Assembly (NCBI RefSeq): GCF_014274465.1
Contig: NZ_CP060394.1
Location: 558,001 to 622,000 of the forward strand
Length of the DNA: 64,000 nucleotides
Direction: 5' to 3'
Origin: Alloacidobacterium dinghuense
Lineage (GTDB): Bacteria; Acidobacteriota; Terriglobia; Terriglobales; Acidobacteriaceae
Shown here: in pieces, positions 54,182 to 61,170 of the stretch
How positions within the stretch are numbered: position 1 is the stretch's first letter
Layout: each line of letters starts with the position of its first letter
The notes under the pieces: generated by a model
What the model was told of the DNA's origin: nothing
Databases searched by the model: none
Seen by the model: only the letters and a program-made list of their open reading frames with translations
Translations under genes and position numbers: made by a program

Positions 54182-54527
54182 TCAAAACCCCAACAGTTCG
54201 GTTGCGGAAAGCCCTTAGTCGTGCCTTTAAGAGTCACGGACAAGGTTGCAAGAACTGGTGGCGCAACACGCCTCATGCGGAGCGCACGACCAAGCGAGGT
54301 GATTCCAGGCTGGTTGAATGCATTAGCGACATGAAGCGATAACACAGTGCGGCACGGGGAGGCTCCGCTTCTGGAGTAGAAGCCTCCCCGATTTTCTGAC
54401 GAGCCATGCGTCGTGAATGGCAAGTCATTGTTAGAAGAGTCGAATTAATAAAGTGCCACTGATAACTATATCTGGTCCTGTTACGAAATCCGGTTCATCC
54501 GGTATTTGTCCGAAGGAAGGAGGCTTA
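54182..54527. other. 346-bp region between the tad unit and the first DUF192 gene
   Basis: It holds the operon terminator at 54356. The remaining bases show no supported gene; a 46-codon frame starting at a TTG has no Shine-Dalgarno sequence and no family and was not called. Confidence 0.5.
54356..54395 (+). terminator. Intrinsic terminator of the cpaA-tadC unit
   Basis: GGGGAGGCT (54356-54364) pairs with AGCCTCCCC (54381-54389), and the stem is followed by GATTTT. It lies about 175 bp after the 33-codon gene. Confidence 0.75.
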
Positions 54528-54956
54528 TTGGAGAAGCAGAAGTATTGCGTATACAACGAGTCGCGCGAATGTTTTCTGAGCTTGAATGTCAATCGCGCAG
54601 ACACTACCTTCGCACGTCTCAAGGGGATGATCGGAAGGCTTCGGCTGAAGTATGACGAGGGGCTCTGGATGGTACCCTCAAGTGGAGTACACACAATTGG
54701 CGTGCTCTTCCCGCTCGATCTGATTTACCTAGACGAGAATTATCGCGTCATTCATCTTATTGAATTTTTCCGTACATTTCGTATCGCGCCATTGCGTACA
54801 AACGCAGAGAGCGTGCTACAACTCCCCATCCACACAATCTATTCATCGCAGACGCAACTAGGCGACCAACTATTGATTTGTCCGCCAGAAGAAATGGAAA
54901 CCCGGCTGAGCGAGGAAACGCTCTACCGCAATAACAGGAAAGAGAGAGTGGGGTAG
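54528..54956 (+). CDS. DUF192 protein (first copy in the pilus locus)
   Basis: About 142 residues run from a TTG at 54528, which follows GGAAGGAGG at 54515-54523, the same strong ribosome site as the 33-codon gene; an ATG at 54453 in frame lacks one. The DUF192 fold is recognisable: TTFARLKGMIGRLRL, DEGLWMVPSSGVHTIGVLFPLDLIYLDENYRVIHL, SVLQLPIHTI and GDQLLI. DUF192 proteins are small beta-barrels, often periplasmic; their biochemical function is not established. No signal peptide is visible. A second divergent copy follows cpaC. Confidence 0.82.
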   Translation: MEKQKYCVYNESRECFLSLNVNRADTTFARLKGMIGRLRLKYDEGLWMVPSSGVHTIGVLFPLDLIYLDENYRVIHLIEFFRTFRIAPLRTNAESVLQLPIHTIYSSQTQLGDQLLICPPEEMETRLSEETLYRNNRKERVG

Positions 54957-54981
54957 GTCGGAATAACTACCAGGACGTTCT

Positions 54982-55410
54982 ATGAGGAATTGGATCAAGC
55001 ATTTCATCGCCCGCGATCATCGTGGATCCGCGCGACATGTGACGCCCCCACTCGCGATCTACTTCTGGGATGGAGAAAGGGCCATCCCCACAGCGCATCG
55101 TCTTCGGAATATTAGTTCCAGCGGTCTTTACCTGCTGACGGAAAGACGCTGGTATCCGGGAACGTTGGTCACGATTACGCTACAAAGGACCGATACCTTA
55201 ACTGCCGGTCCCGAGAACGTCGTCGCGGTGCTGGCCAAAGTCGTTCGTTCGGGCGAGGATGGAGTAGGTTTTAAATTCCTCTTTCCTGAGCCACTGGATG
55301 CGCAGAGCGTGCCCAATACGGATGGCAACAGGATCGTGGACAAGAAGGCGCTCAAGCGATTCTTGCAACGTCTGCGCCTGAGCCACGCGTCAAAGCTTGA
55401 ACGAGCGTAG
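54982..55410 (+). CDS. PilZ-domain protein (probable c-di-GMP receptor)
   Basis: This 142-residue protein shows a PilZ-like barrel: an Arg-containing N-terminal loop (RHVTPPLAIYFWDGE), the diagnostic N-I-S-S-S-G motif in RLRNISSSGLYL, a TLVTITLQ strand and GVGFKFLF. The RxxxR half is only partly matched (R15/R18), so nucleotide binding is likely but not certain. It follows the DUF192 gene by 25 bp and may couple c-di-GMP to Tad pilus function. It is convergent with the TonB-like gene. Confidence 0.75.
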   Translation: MRNWIKHFIARDHRGSARHVTPPLAIYFWDGERAIPTAHRLRNISSSGLYLLTERRWYPGTLVTITLQRTDTLTAGPENVVAVLAKVVRSGEDGVGFKFLFPEPLDAQSVPNTDGNRIVDKKALKRFLQRLRLSHASKLERA

Positions 55411-55464
55411 CATCACCGATCCCAGTCGAGTGCCATGCTCTGGCCCGAATGTCGTTACACTGAA

Positions 55465-56856
55465 TTACGATTCCCGCGGAATAATCAGCAATACTTCGAC
55501 TGCAGTAATCTGGCCATCTTGTGTGGCCGGACGGAACTGCCACTGCTGAAGCGCGCTGAGCACAAACTGAGTCTGTGCGAACTGCTGGGGAAAGACGACA
55601 GCGAGCTTTTCAAATTGACCTCGGGCATTGATAAGACCGTGAACCATGATGGCGTCACCGTTGGTGTCGCTTGGCGCGAGGTGAGGCCGTACAACAAGAT
55701 ATGGCCAGGGAGCGTCTGGACGCGTGGCACTTCCCGCTGCTGCTGCTTCCGCATCACTTGGCAGACAATACTGCAGAATCCAGCTTTTGGCGAGTCCTAC
55801 GTGCAGGTAAACGGTATAAGCAAGTCTGTCGGTCCATGTCCCAAGTGCTTCGGCATATTCTTCAACCGGGGAAGAGCCGACGACTATAACACCAAAATGG
55901 CCATCTTTGGGCAGGACAATACGTGTGACTGCGGGTTCATTGCCCGAACCGTTCTGCCCGGCGAGGCCATTCGCCGCAATCGCGTCACCCTGATTCCCCG
56001 AGGTTTCACCGCTGCCGGTTCCATTCTGCTTGCTGGCAAGGTCTGTTCCGCCAACTTGCGGCAGATCTGCCGGCTTCTCAGCGGCGAGCGAATCTGACGC
56101 GGATGAGGGTGCAGTCTCATTAATCATCGGCAGCGGAATCGCTCCCTGTTGCAGGAGCAGATCAGACAGAGACATCACCCGTGCAGGAGTTGGTGGTGCG
56201 GCTTGTTGCGATCCTGTTTGCGGAACCTGATTGGGTGCGTTGGGTCTCCGGATGGTTAAAGGTGAAGACGTACTCGGAGACGGCAGCGGCATCTCCGTCG
56301 TGAAAGCGGTTGCGGACATTCTGAGGTCAGCAAGCTTCAGCTCTTGATTTGGCGGATCGAGGGAAGGTTGAACGTTAGCATTCGTAGCCTCCTGCGGCGG
56401 AGGTGGAATGATCCTCACCGCGGGGCTGTTCACTGTCGACCACAGAACAGCGAGTGGAATCGGAGTTTCCTCAGGAAGAATCACATTCGGCGGAAGGTCC
56501 GGCTGCACAATCGTCTGCTTAGCTGCAACCTGTTCTGCCTCATGCCGCGAACCAGATGGCGGCGCAGGACGCCCACCACCGCGTGCCACCGTATGGTTAG
56601 CAGCTTTTGGGATCGGATGAGCAAGTCCTCGCATTGCAGCTAGCTGAATTTTGGGTGCTGGCCTGTGCAGATTCAGAATACGAACGGTGTATCTCTGAGA
56701 AAAGGGGTCGACGACTTTAGGCATGTGCTTCAGGTCGGCGTATATCAGAGTCATCGCCACACCGTGTAGCAACATTGAAGTCAGGAACCCGGAAGGTCGC
56801 CAGCTCGGCGGCGGAGCTTCACCGAAGAGTGTGATTGTTTGGGAAGATTTGATCAT
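55465..56856 (-). CDS. TonB-like energy-transducer or TonB C-terminal domain protein
   Basis: The 463 residues begin with a single membrane helix (about 24-40, SGFLTSMLLHGVAMTLIYADL), continue with a long Pro/Ala/Gln-rich linker, and end in a TonB_C-type domain: GLINARGQFEKLAVVFPQQFAQTQFVLSALQQWQFRPATQDGQ and VEVLLIIP. TonB proteins link inner-membrane energy to outer-membrane receptors, but in Acidobacteriota such domains occur widely. No ExbB/ExbD genes lie nearby. It is divergent from cpaB across 383 bp with its own sigma-54-like promoter, so it may belong to the pilus regulon. Confidence 0.75.
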   Translation of the reverse strand: MIKSSQTITLFGEAPPPSWRPSGFLTSMLLHGVAMTLIYADLKHMPKVVDPFSQRYTVRILNLHRPAPKIQLAAMRGLAHPIPKAANHTVARGGGRPAPPSGSRHEAEQVAAKQTIVQPDLPPNVILPEETPIPLAVLWSTVNSPAVRIIPPPPQEATNANVQPSLDPPNQELKLADLRMSATAFTTEMPLPSPSTSSPLTIRRPNAPNQVPQTGSQQAAPPTPARVMSLSDLLLQQGAIPLPMINETAPSSASDSLAAEKPADLPQVGGTDLASKQNGTGSGETSGNQGDAIAANGLAGQNGSGNEPAVTRIVLPKDGHFGVIVVGSSPVEEYAEALGTWTDRLAYTVYLHVGLAKSWILQYCLPSDAEAAAAGSATRPDAPWPYLVVRPHLAPSDTNGDAIMVHGLINARGQFEKLAVVFPQQFAQTQFVLSALQQWQFRPATQDGQITAVEVLLIIPRES

Positions 56857-56988
56857 TATAGGGGCTCCCCAATTTTTAACACTGCCAGCTCCTTTTCAAA
56901 CAGGTGGGTTACTTGGTCTTATTCCCAATTTGGAACTATTGAAGGCAGGGGAATGCGAATCTGCCTGGACGTACTATTTCCCACAGGT

Positions 56989-57004
56989 TGCAATTCCCAG
57001 GCCA
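56989..57004 (-). promoter_or_regulatory. Sigma-54 promoter of the TonB-like gene
   Basis: Read on the minus strand, TGGCCTGGGAATTGCA has the -24 GG (57003-57002) and -12 GC (56991-56990) at the invariant spacing and a full TTGCA block. Transcription would start near 56977, leaving a leader of about 120 bases. Confidence 0.6.
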
Positions 57005-57084
57005 ACTAATGCGGTTGTAAGTCCCTTAAAAGTGCCGATATGGGAAGTTAGGCATGCCTAGGCGGATACACCTACCGGTCAAGT

Positions 57085-57102
57085 TGTATACAGGCGTTCA
57101 CA
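57085..57102. promoter_or_regulatory. Candidate activator site shared by cpaB and the TonB-like gene
   Basis: TGTATAC-AGGC-GTTCACA fits the dyad pattern TGTnnAC-N4-GTnnACA. Its centre lies 70 bp upstream of the cpaB -24 GG and about 91 bp upstream of the -24 element of the minus-strand promoter, so one site could serve both. Confidence 0.65.
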
Positions 57103-57161
57103 ATTACTTTTGGGGAATCCCCCTAAATCACTGATTTCGCACCGATACGGTCCCACCTCTT

Positions 57162-57177
57162 TGGCACTGCAATTGCC
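57162..57177 (+). promoter_or_regulatory. Sigma-54 promoter of cpaB
   Basis: TGGCACTGCAATTGCC is almost identical to the sigma-54 consensus (TGGCAC-N5-TTGC). Transcription would start near 57188, about 52 bp before the cpaB ATG. Confidence 0.82.
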
Positions 57178-57239
57178 GATATGGCATACGTTCCCCCGGG
57201 AGGATGAGCAGCGGAAAGCTGCCTCAGATAGGTATCTAC

Positions 57240-58079
57240 ATGAATCGAAGGTTACTCACAATTCTCCTGATCGCTTTTGCCATTGCTCTCGGGTGCAGCT
57301 ATGTGGTGTATCGCATGGTCGGGAATCGCATTATGGCAGCAGCAGCGCAGCCGCGAGCGACAAACGTCCTCGTTGCCGCAAATGATGTCAAATTAGGAAG
57401 CATTCTAAAGTCATCCGACTTAACCACTACGCAGATCGTAGGAGCCCTGCCCAAAGGAGCCGTCGTCAAGCCGGAAAATGCGGTTGGCCGTGGCGTACTT
57501 TCGGACATTTACCAGGGAGAGCCCATTCTTGAGAGTCGTCTTGCGGCCCCCGGCTCCGGTGGCGGGCTGGCTGCGACTATCCGCTCTGGTATGAGAGCCT
57601 GCGCGGTTAAGGTCGATGAAGTGGTGGGCGTCGCCGGATTCGTCACTCCGGGAATGCGCGTCGATGTGTTGATCTCCGGCAATCCTCCGGGAACCACGAA
57701 TGTGAACGAAGGGCCGAAAGTAAAGACACTTCTGCAGAACATTGAAGTGTTATCGGCTGGCACAGACATTCAGAAGGATAATGAGGGCAAGCCTCAGCAA
57801 GTTCAAGTAGTGAACCTGTTAGTTAGTCCAGAACAAGCGGAGCTTCTAAGCCTCGCCAGCAATGAAACCAAAATTCAACTCGTGCTCCGTAATCCGCTTG
57901 ATACGGAAGTGACGCATCCACCTGGAAGCGAAATGACCAGCCTTTTCACGGATATCAAGCCCGTGCCTAAAGTCAGGTCGGCAGCGGTGCACAGGGCCTC
58001 CGGCGTCTACACGATAGAAGTGTTGAATGGCGGAAAGCGGACAGAAGAGAAATTTGTCTCTGGCGAGGAAAGACAGTGA
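57240..58079 (+). CDS. cpaB: Flp pilus assembly protein CpaB/RcpC
   Basis: About 279 residues run from the ATG at 57240, which opens into a membrane segment (MNRRLLTILLIAFAIALG); the frame is open to 57204 but that lies close to the predicted transcription start. The SAF/antifreeze-like domain (NVLVAANDVKLGSILKSSDLTTTQI; GQ/GEPILESRLA) and the RcpC domain (RACAVKVDEVVGVAGFVTPGMRVDVLIS; LLVSPEQAELLSLASNETKIQLVLRNP) are both seen. It acts in the periplasm at the pilus secretin. It overlaps cpaC (GTGA). Confidence 0.93.
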   Translation: MNRRLLTILLIAFAIALGCSYVVYRMVGNRIMAAAAQPRATNVLVAANDVKLGSILKSSDLTTTQIVGALPKGAVVKPENAVGRGVLSDIYQGEPILESRLAAPGSGGGLAATIRSGMRACAVKVDEVVGVAGFVTPGMRVDVLISGNPPGTTNVNEGPKVKTLLQNIEVLSAGTDIQKDNEGKPQQVQVVNLLVSPEQAELLSLASNETKIQLVLRNPLDTEVTHPPGSEMTSLFTDIKPVPKVRSAAVHRASGVYTIEVLNGGKRTEEKFVSGEERQ

Positions 58080-59626
58080 GAGCGCGAGTTGATGTTGCAG
58101 TCCTTTGTTTCAGCGTGTGGTTATTCGGGTCTGCCGAATTGAGCCTTCGGGCTCAGGTTCCGGCTTCCCCTGTTCGAGCGATGGAATCCGCAAGCACGGA
58201 TGCTTCCAATACGCTCTTCGTTGCCGTCGGCAAGTCAGTGCTGGTCGACACAGAGAAGCCGATAACCAGAGTTGCCGTTGCGTCGGGCGAAGTTGCCGAA
58301 GCCGCTGCCGTAAGCCCATCTGAGATCATGGTGAACGGCAAGGCCTTCGGCGAAACCAGCCTTATCATTTGGGAAGCAGGCGGCGGCAGACAATTCTTCA
58401 ATGTAAGAGTTCGAGCCGCGCTTGAAGCGTCGTCAGAGCGTCTTGAAGGGCTTCGCCGCGAACTCAGAACCGAATTCCCGGGACAGCCGATTCAGGTTAG
58501 CGCAGAGGGTGGCAATATTTTCCTTCGTGGGACAGTCAAGAACCTTGCTAGCTCAGACCGAGCAGTCCAGATCGCATCGACCGTAGGGAAGGTTGTCAAT
58601 CTCTTATATGTCGATGTTCCGCCGCCCACGCAACAAATTCTTCTTAAGGTGCGTTTTGCAAGCTACGACCGGACACTGAACAAATCTCTGGGCATCAACC
58701 TGTTTAGTTTGGGTGCAGCAAATACCATAGGTTCGGTCACTACGCAGCAATTCTCTGCGCCATCCGTTACGCAGGGCAGTGGTTCAACTCCGGCGTCAGC
58801 AGCGCTATCGGATTTGCTCAATATCTTTGTCTTCCGGCCGGACATTAATCTGGGTGCCACAATTAAAGCGCTTCAAGAAAACAACATACTTCAGGTTCTG
58901 GCTGAACCCAACCTGCTGGTCGAAAATGGGAGACAGGGTAGCTTTCTCGCTGGCGGACAATTCCCTTATCCAACAGTCCAAGGTGCTACGGGTGCCGGCG
59001 GCGTGGGAGCAGTTACGATTGCATTTAAGGAATTCGGCGTGCGTCTCAACTTCATTCCTACCCTTACGCCCCGGAATACCATTCGACTTCAGGTGGCCCC
59101 AGAGGTTAGCGCCCTTGATTACGCCAACGGCTTAACAATTTCCGGATTCACCGTTCCTGGTATCGATGTTCGCAAGGTGAATACCGAAGTTGAGTTGGGC
59201 GAAGGACAGAGCTTTGTCATCGGCGGACTGCTCGACAATCGCACAACCAAGAACCTCCAGAAGATCCCGTTTTTGGGAGATGTTCCAATACTAGGAAAGT
59301 TCTTTCAATCGATTGCAACCTCGAAAACAAACACTGAGCTGATCGTAATTGTGACCCCGGAGATCGTAGCTCCCATACCGGCCAATGCGCCCGTACCAGA
59401 ATTGAAGTATGGCGACAAGTTCCTGTCGCCCAATTCCGATATTCCAATGACGAACCCTGGACCGCAGGTGACAGGCGCAAAACCCTTCGCAGCTTCTCCA
59501 GCTTCGATGCCGGTTGAGAAGCTGGTTGAGAGCATGAAGCCTGAGCAGCCGCTGACGATTGATGGCTCGATGGGTTCCGGAAGTAGCACGCTGGCGATAC
59601 CGCAGAATGGTGCCTCACAGCAATGA
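58076..59626 (+). CDS. cpaC: Flp pilus secretin CpaC/RcpA
   Basis: This 516-residue outer-membrane secretin starts at a GTG overlapping the cpaB stop. After a signal peptide come an N-terminal pilus-secretin domain (LFVAVGKSVLVDTEKPITRVAVASGEVAEA; GKAFGETSLIIWEAGG), a BON-like region (VSAEGGNIFLRGTVKNLASSDRAVQIAS) and the C-terminal secretin core (VLAEPNLLVENGRQGSFLAGGQFPYP, VRLNFIPTL, ELGEGQSFVIGGLLDN, IPFLGDVPILGKFF). It forms the outer-membrane channel. The second DUF192 gene overlaps its end by 4 bp. Confidence 0.95.
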   Translation: MRARVDVAVLCFSVWLFGSAELSLRAQVPASPVRAMESASTDASNTLFVAVGKSVLVDTEKPITRVAVASGEVAEAAAVSPSEIMVNGKAFGETSLIIWEAGGGRQFFNVRVRAALEASSERLEGLRRELRTEFPGQPIQVSAEGGNIFLRGTVKNLASSDRAVQIASTVGKVVNLLYVDVPPPTQQILLKVRFASYDRTLNKSLGINLFSLGAANTIGSVTTQQFSAPSVTQGSGSTPASAALSDLLNIFVFRPDINLGATIKALQENNILQVLAEPNLLVENGRQGSFLAGGQFPYPTVQGATGAGGVGAVTIAFKEFGVRLNFIPTLTPRNTIRLQVAPEVSALDYANGLTISGFTVPGIDVRKVNTEVELGEGQSFVIGGLLDNRTTKNLQKIPFLGDVPILGKFFQSIATSKTNTELIVIVTPEIVAPIPANAPVPELKYGDKFLSPNSDIPMTNPGPQVTGAKPFAASPASMPVEKLVESMKPEQPLTIDGSMGSGSSTLAIPQNGASQQ

Positions 59627-60069
59627 AGGGAATTGACCACTGGATCAACCTCTGGGGTTCGAACGGCGATAAACATGGAGATCACGAAAGACCTGATCTC
59701 CGCCTTAAGGTCTCGAATCTCTCCCGTGAAACTGTTATCGCAGGCTGCGTAGAGGTGGCCGATCGCGGACCAAAGCGCAGAAAAGGCCTGCTTGGGCGTG
59801 AGGGCCTATCCGCTGAAGAAGGTCTATGGATACTTCCCTGTGAGGCAGTTCATACCTTCGGTATGCAATTCTCAATCGATCTCATCTATCTCGATCGCAA
59901 CAACCGTGTAAAAAAGGTCCGGACCGATGTACCCCCGTTCCGCCTGTCGGCATGTCTATCTGCACACTCCGTGCTAGAACTCGCTCCTGGCACCATCAGC
60001 CGAACGCAGACAAGGCCCGGAGACAGGATCGAATTCTCGGCTGTCGACCTGTATAGCGATCACGAATAG
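59623..60069 (+). CDS. DUF192 protein (second copy in the pilus locus)
   Basis: This 148-residue protein starts at an ATG overlapping the cpaC stop. DUF192 segments: RRKGLLGREGL, EEGLWILPCEAVHTFGMQFSIDLIYLDRNNRVKKV, SVLELAPGTI and RPGDRIEF. It is a divergent paralogue of the protein encoded at 54528, with the same WI/MVPxxxVHTxG core. No signal peptide is visible. It is translationally coupled to the secretin gene. Function unknown. Confidence 0.83.
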   Translation: MKGIDHWINLWGSNGDKHGDHERPDLRLKVSNLSRETVIAGCVEVADRGPKRRKGLLGREGLSAEEGLWILPCEAVHTFGMQFSIDLIYLDRNNRVKKVRTDVPPFRLSACLSAHSVLELAPGTISRTQTRPGDRIEFSAVDLYSDHE

Positions 60070-60255
60070 TTGAGCTGGCTCGCACTCCCCAAAGCTTTCG
60101 ACAGTGAGTATTGTGGCCGCCTTCAGTCCATTGTCGTGTACCTTCCCGAGCACTTATTCCATTAACTACTAACAACCTTCATCCTGATGGTTCTGCTAGT
60201 TAGCCGAATTAGTGCCTCCCGTGCTCGACAACAAAGCAAAATAGGTGAAAGATGC

Positions 60256-60270
60256 TGTATACGCGTCACA
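60256..60270. promoter_or_regulatory. Second, shortened activator site upstream of flp
   Basis: TGTATACGCGTCACA keeps the outer TGTATAC and TCACA halves of the dyad but with a shortened centre. It lies about 32 bp, near three helical turns, upstream of the full site. Confidence 0.4.
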
Positions 60271-60286
60271 TCTGTCGCTATGGGCT

Positions 60287-60304
60287 TGTATACACGTGTT
60301 CACA
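60287..60304. promoter_or_regulatory. Candidate activator site upstream of flp
   Basis: TGTATACACGTGTTCACA fits TGTnnAC-N4-GTnnACA and is an imperfect palindrome throughout. Its centre is 74 bp upstream of the flp -24 GG at 60369. Confidence 0.65.
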
Positions 60305-60367
60305 CCCTTCCTTTACATAGGGCCCCGTAACTTGCTGATTTCCTGTGTTTAATGTTGGCAATGGAAA

Positions 60368-60383
60368 TGGCTCTCCAGTTGCA
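60368..60383 (+). promoter_or_regulatory. Sigma-54 promoter of the flp genes
   Basis: TGGCTCTCCAGTTGCA has the invariant GG and GC at correct spacing and a full TTGCA block. Transcription would start near 60394, about 42 bp before the first flp ATG. Confidence 0.72.
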
Positions 60384-60435
60384 TATGTAGAGGTTGCTCG
60401 GCCAGGGCCGGGGAATCAACGAAGGGGAAATTGAA

Positions 60436-60633
60436 ATGAAAGATACTTTTCTGAAGTTGTCTGTAAAGTTGCAGACCCTGATGATGCGGGAAGAAGGTCA
60501 GGATCTGATTGAGTACGCGCTGGTGGTTGCACTGATTGCGTTTGCAGCTACGGTTGGTATGGGCAAGGTAGCTAGTGCTATCAACAATGCCTTCATCTCC
60601 ATCCAGACTGCACTTAGCGCCAACGTTAGCTAG
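60436..60633 (+). CDS. flp: Flp major prepilin (copy 1)
   Basis: The 65-residue type IVb prepilin starts at the ATG at 60436; an upstream in-frame start lies in the leader. The processing site is in REEGQDLIEYAL: the prepilin peptidase would cut after the Gly, leaving Glu at +5 and Tyr at +6, the Flp signature. The rest is one hydrophobic helix (VVALIAFAATVGMGKVASAI) and a short tail. It is the main structural subunit of the Tad pilus. Confidence 0.93.
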   Translation: MKDTFLKLSVKLQTLMMREEGQDLIEYALVVALIAFAATVGMGKVASAINNAFISIQTALSANVS

Positions 60634-60725
60634 TCCAACGGGCGGGTAACCGTCGCAAACCAACTCCCCCAGTTCTTTGCCGAGTCAGATACCTGGGAGC
60701 AGGTACCAGTCCGAAAAGTGCTCTC
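60634..60725 (+). repeat. Structured 3' element after flp copy 1
   Basis: About 90 bases after the first flp stop (GTCCAACGG..., ACCAACTCCCCCA, TTGCCG, GGGAGCAGG, GCTCTCC) recur in the same order after the second flp at 60970-61063. A hairpin TACCTG-GGAG-CAGGTA lies at 60690-60705. No T run follows, so it may stabilise or partly stop the flp message. Confidence 0.6.
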
Positions 60726-60771
60726 CTTTAGGGACAGCGCACAAATCCTAGTTTTGCGGAGATGATTTGTG

Positions 60772-60969
60772 ATGCAATTTCAGTGGTTCAACTTGTATGC
60801 CAGGGTGCAACGCGTATTCCTTCGGGAAGAAGGTCAAGATCTGATTGAGTACGCGCTCGTTGTAGCCCTGATCGCTTTTGGTGCGACTGTGGGCATGGGT
60901 ACAGTGGCAAGCTCCATCAACAATGCCTTCGTCTCCATCCAGACTGCACTTAGCGCCAACGTTACATAG
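60772..60969 (+). CDS. flp: Flp major prepilin (copy 2)
   Basis: The 65-residue prepilin starts at the ATG at 60772 (a GTG at 60769 is also possible), behind a GGAG. It is nearly identical to copy 1 from REEGQDLIEYALVVALIAF to the C-terminus (SANVT against SANVS), but its first 17 residues differ. The gene lies 138 bp after copy 1 and is probably in the same transcript; no separate sigma-54 promoter is seen between them. Confidence 0.93.
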   Translation: MQFQWFNLYARVQRVFLREEGQDLIEYALVVALIAFGATVGMGTVASSINNAFVSIQTALSANVT

Positions 60970-61063
60970 TCCAACGGTGGGAACCGTTGCAAACCAACTC
61001 CCCCACCTCCTTGCCGGGAGAGATACGCGGGAGCAGGCAATTGTCTAAGTAGCGCGCTCTCCC
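60970..61063 (+). repeat. Structured 3' element after flp copy 2
   Basis: This is the second copy of the element at 60634-60725. Here two potential stems are clear: CAACGG/CCGTTG at 60972-60989, and GGGAGAG (61016-61022) with CTCTCCC (61057-61063), extended inward by CGCG pairing. Confidence 0.6.
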
Positions 61064-61170
61064 TTGCCAAGGAAAACATGGGCATAAGAGTGGGACAAGC
61101 ACTATCGATTTTGATCTACGAAGTCTCGCCCCCAACGAGTTGAAAGCCAGCCTCACTTAATCCAGAGACA

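Larger units (their letters stand above)
56857..57239. other. 383-bp divergent promoter region between the TonB-like gene and cpaB
   Basis: It contains a minus-strand sigma-54-like promoter (56989-57004), a dyad (57085-57102) and a plus-strand sigma-54-like promoter (57162-57177). No gene is supported in it. Confidence 0.65.
60070..60435. other. 366-bp region upstream of the flp genes
   Basis: It holds two dyad-like sites (60256-60270 and 60287-60304) and a sigma-54-like promoter (60368-60383). No gene is supported. Confidence 0.65.

Noticed and set aside
54182-54355. A 46-codon frame starting at TTG after the 33-residue peptide gene
   Set aside because: It has no Shine-Dalgarno sequence, an odd composition and no recognisable feature. 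It lies before the operon terminator but is more likely untranslated.
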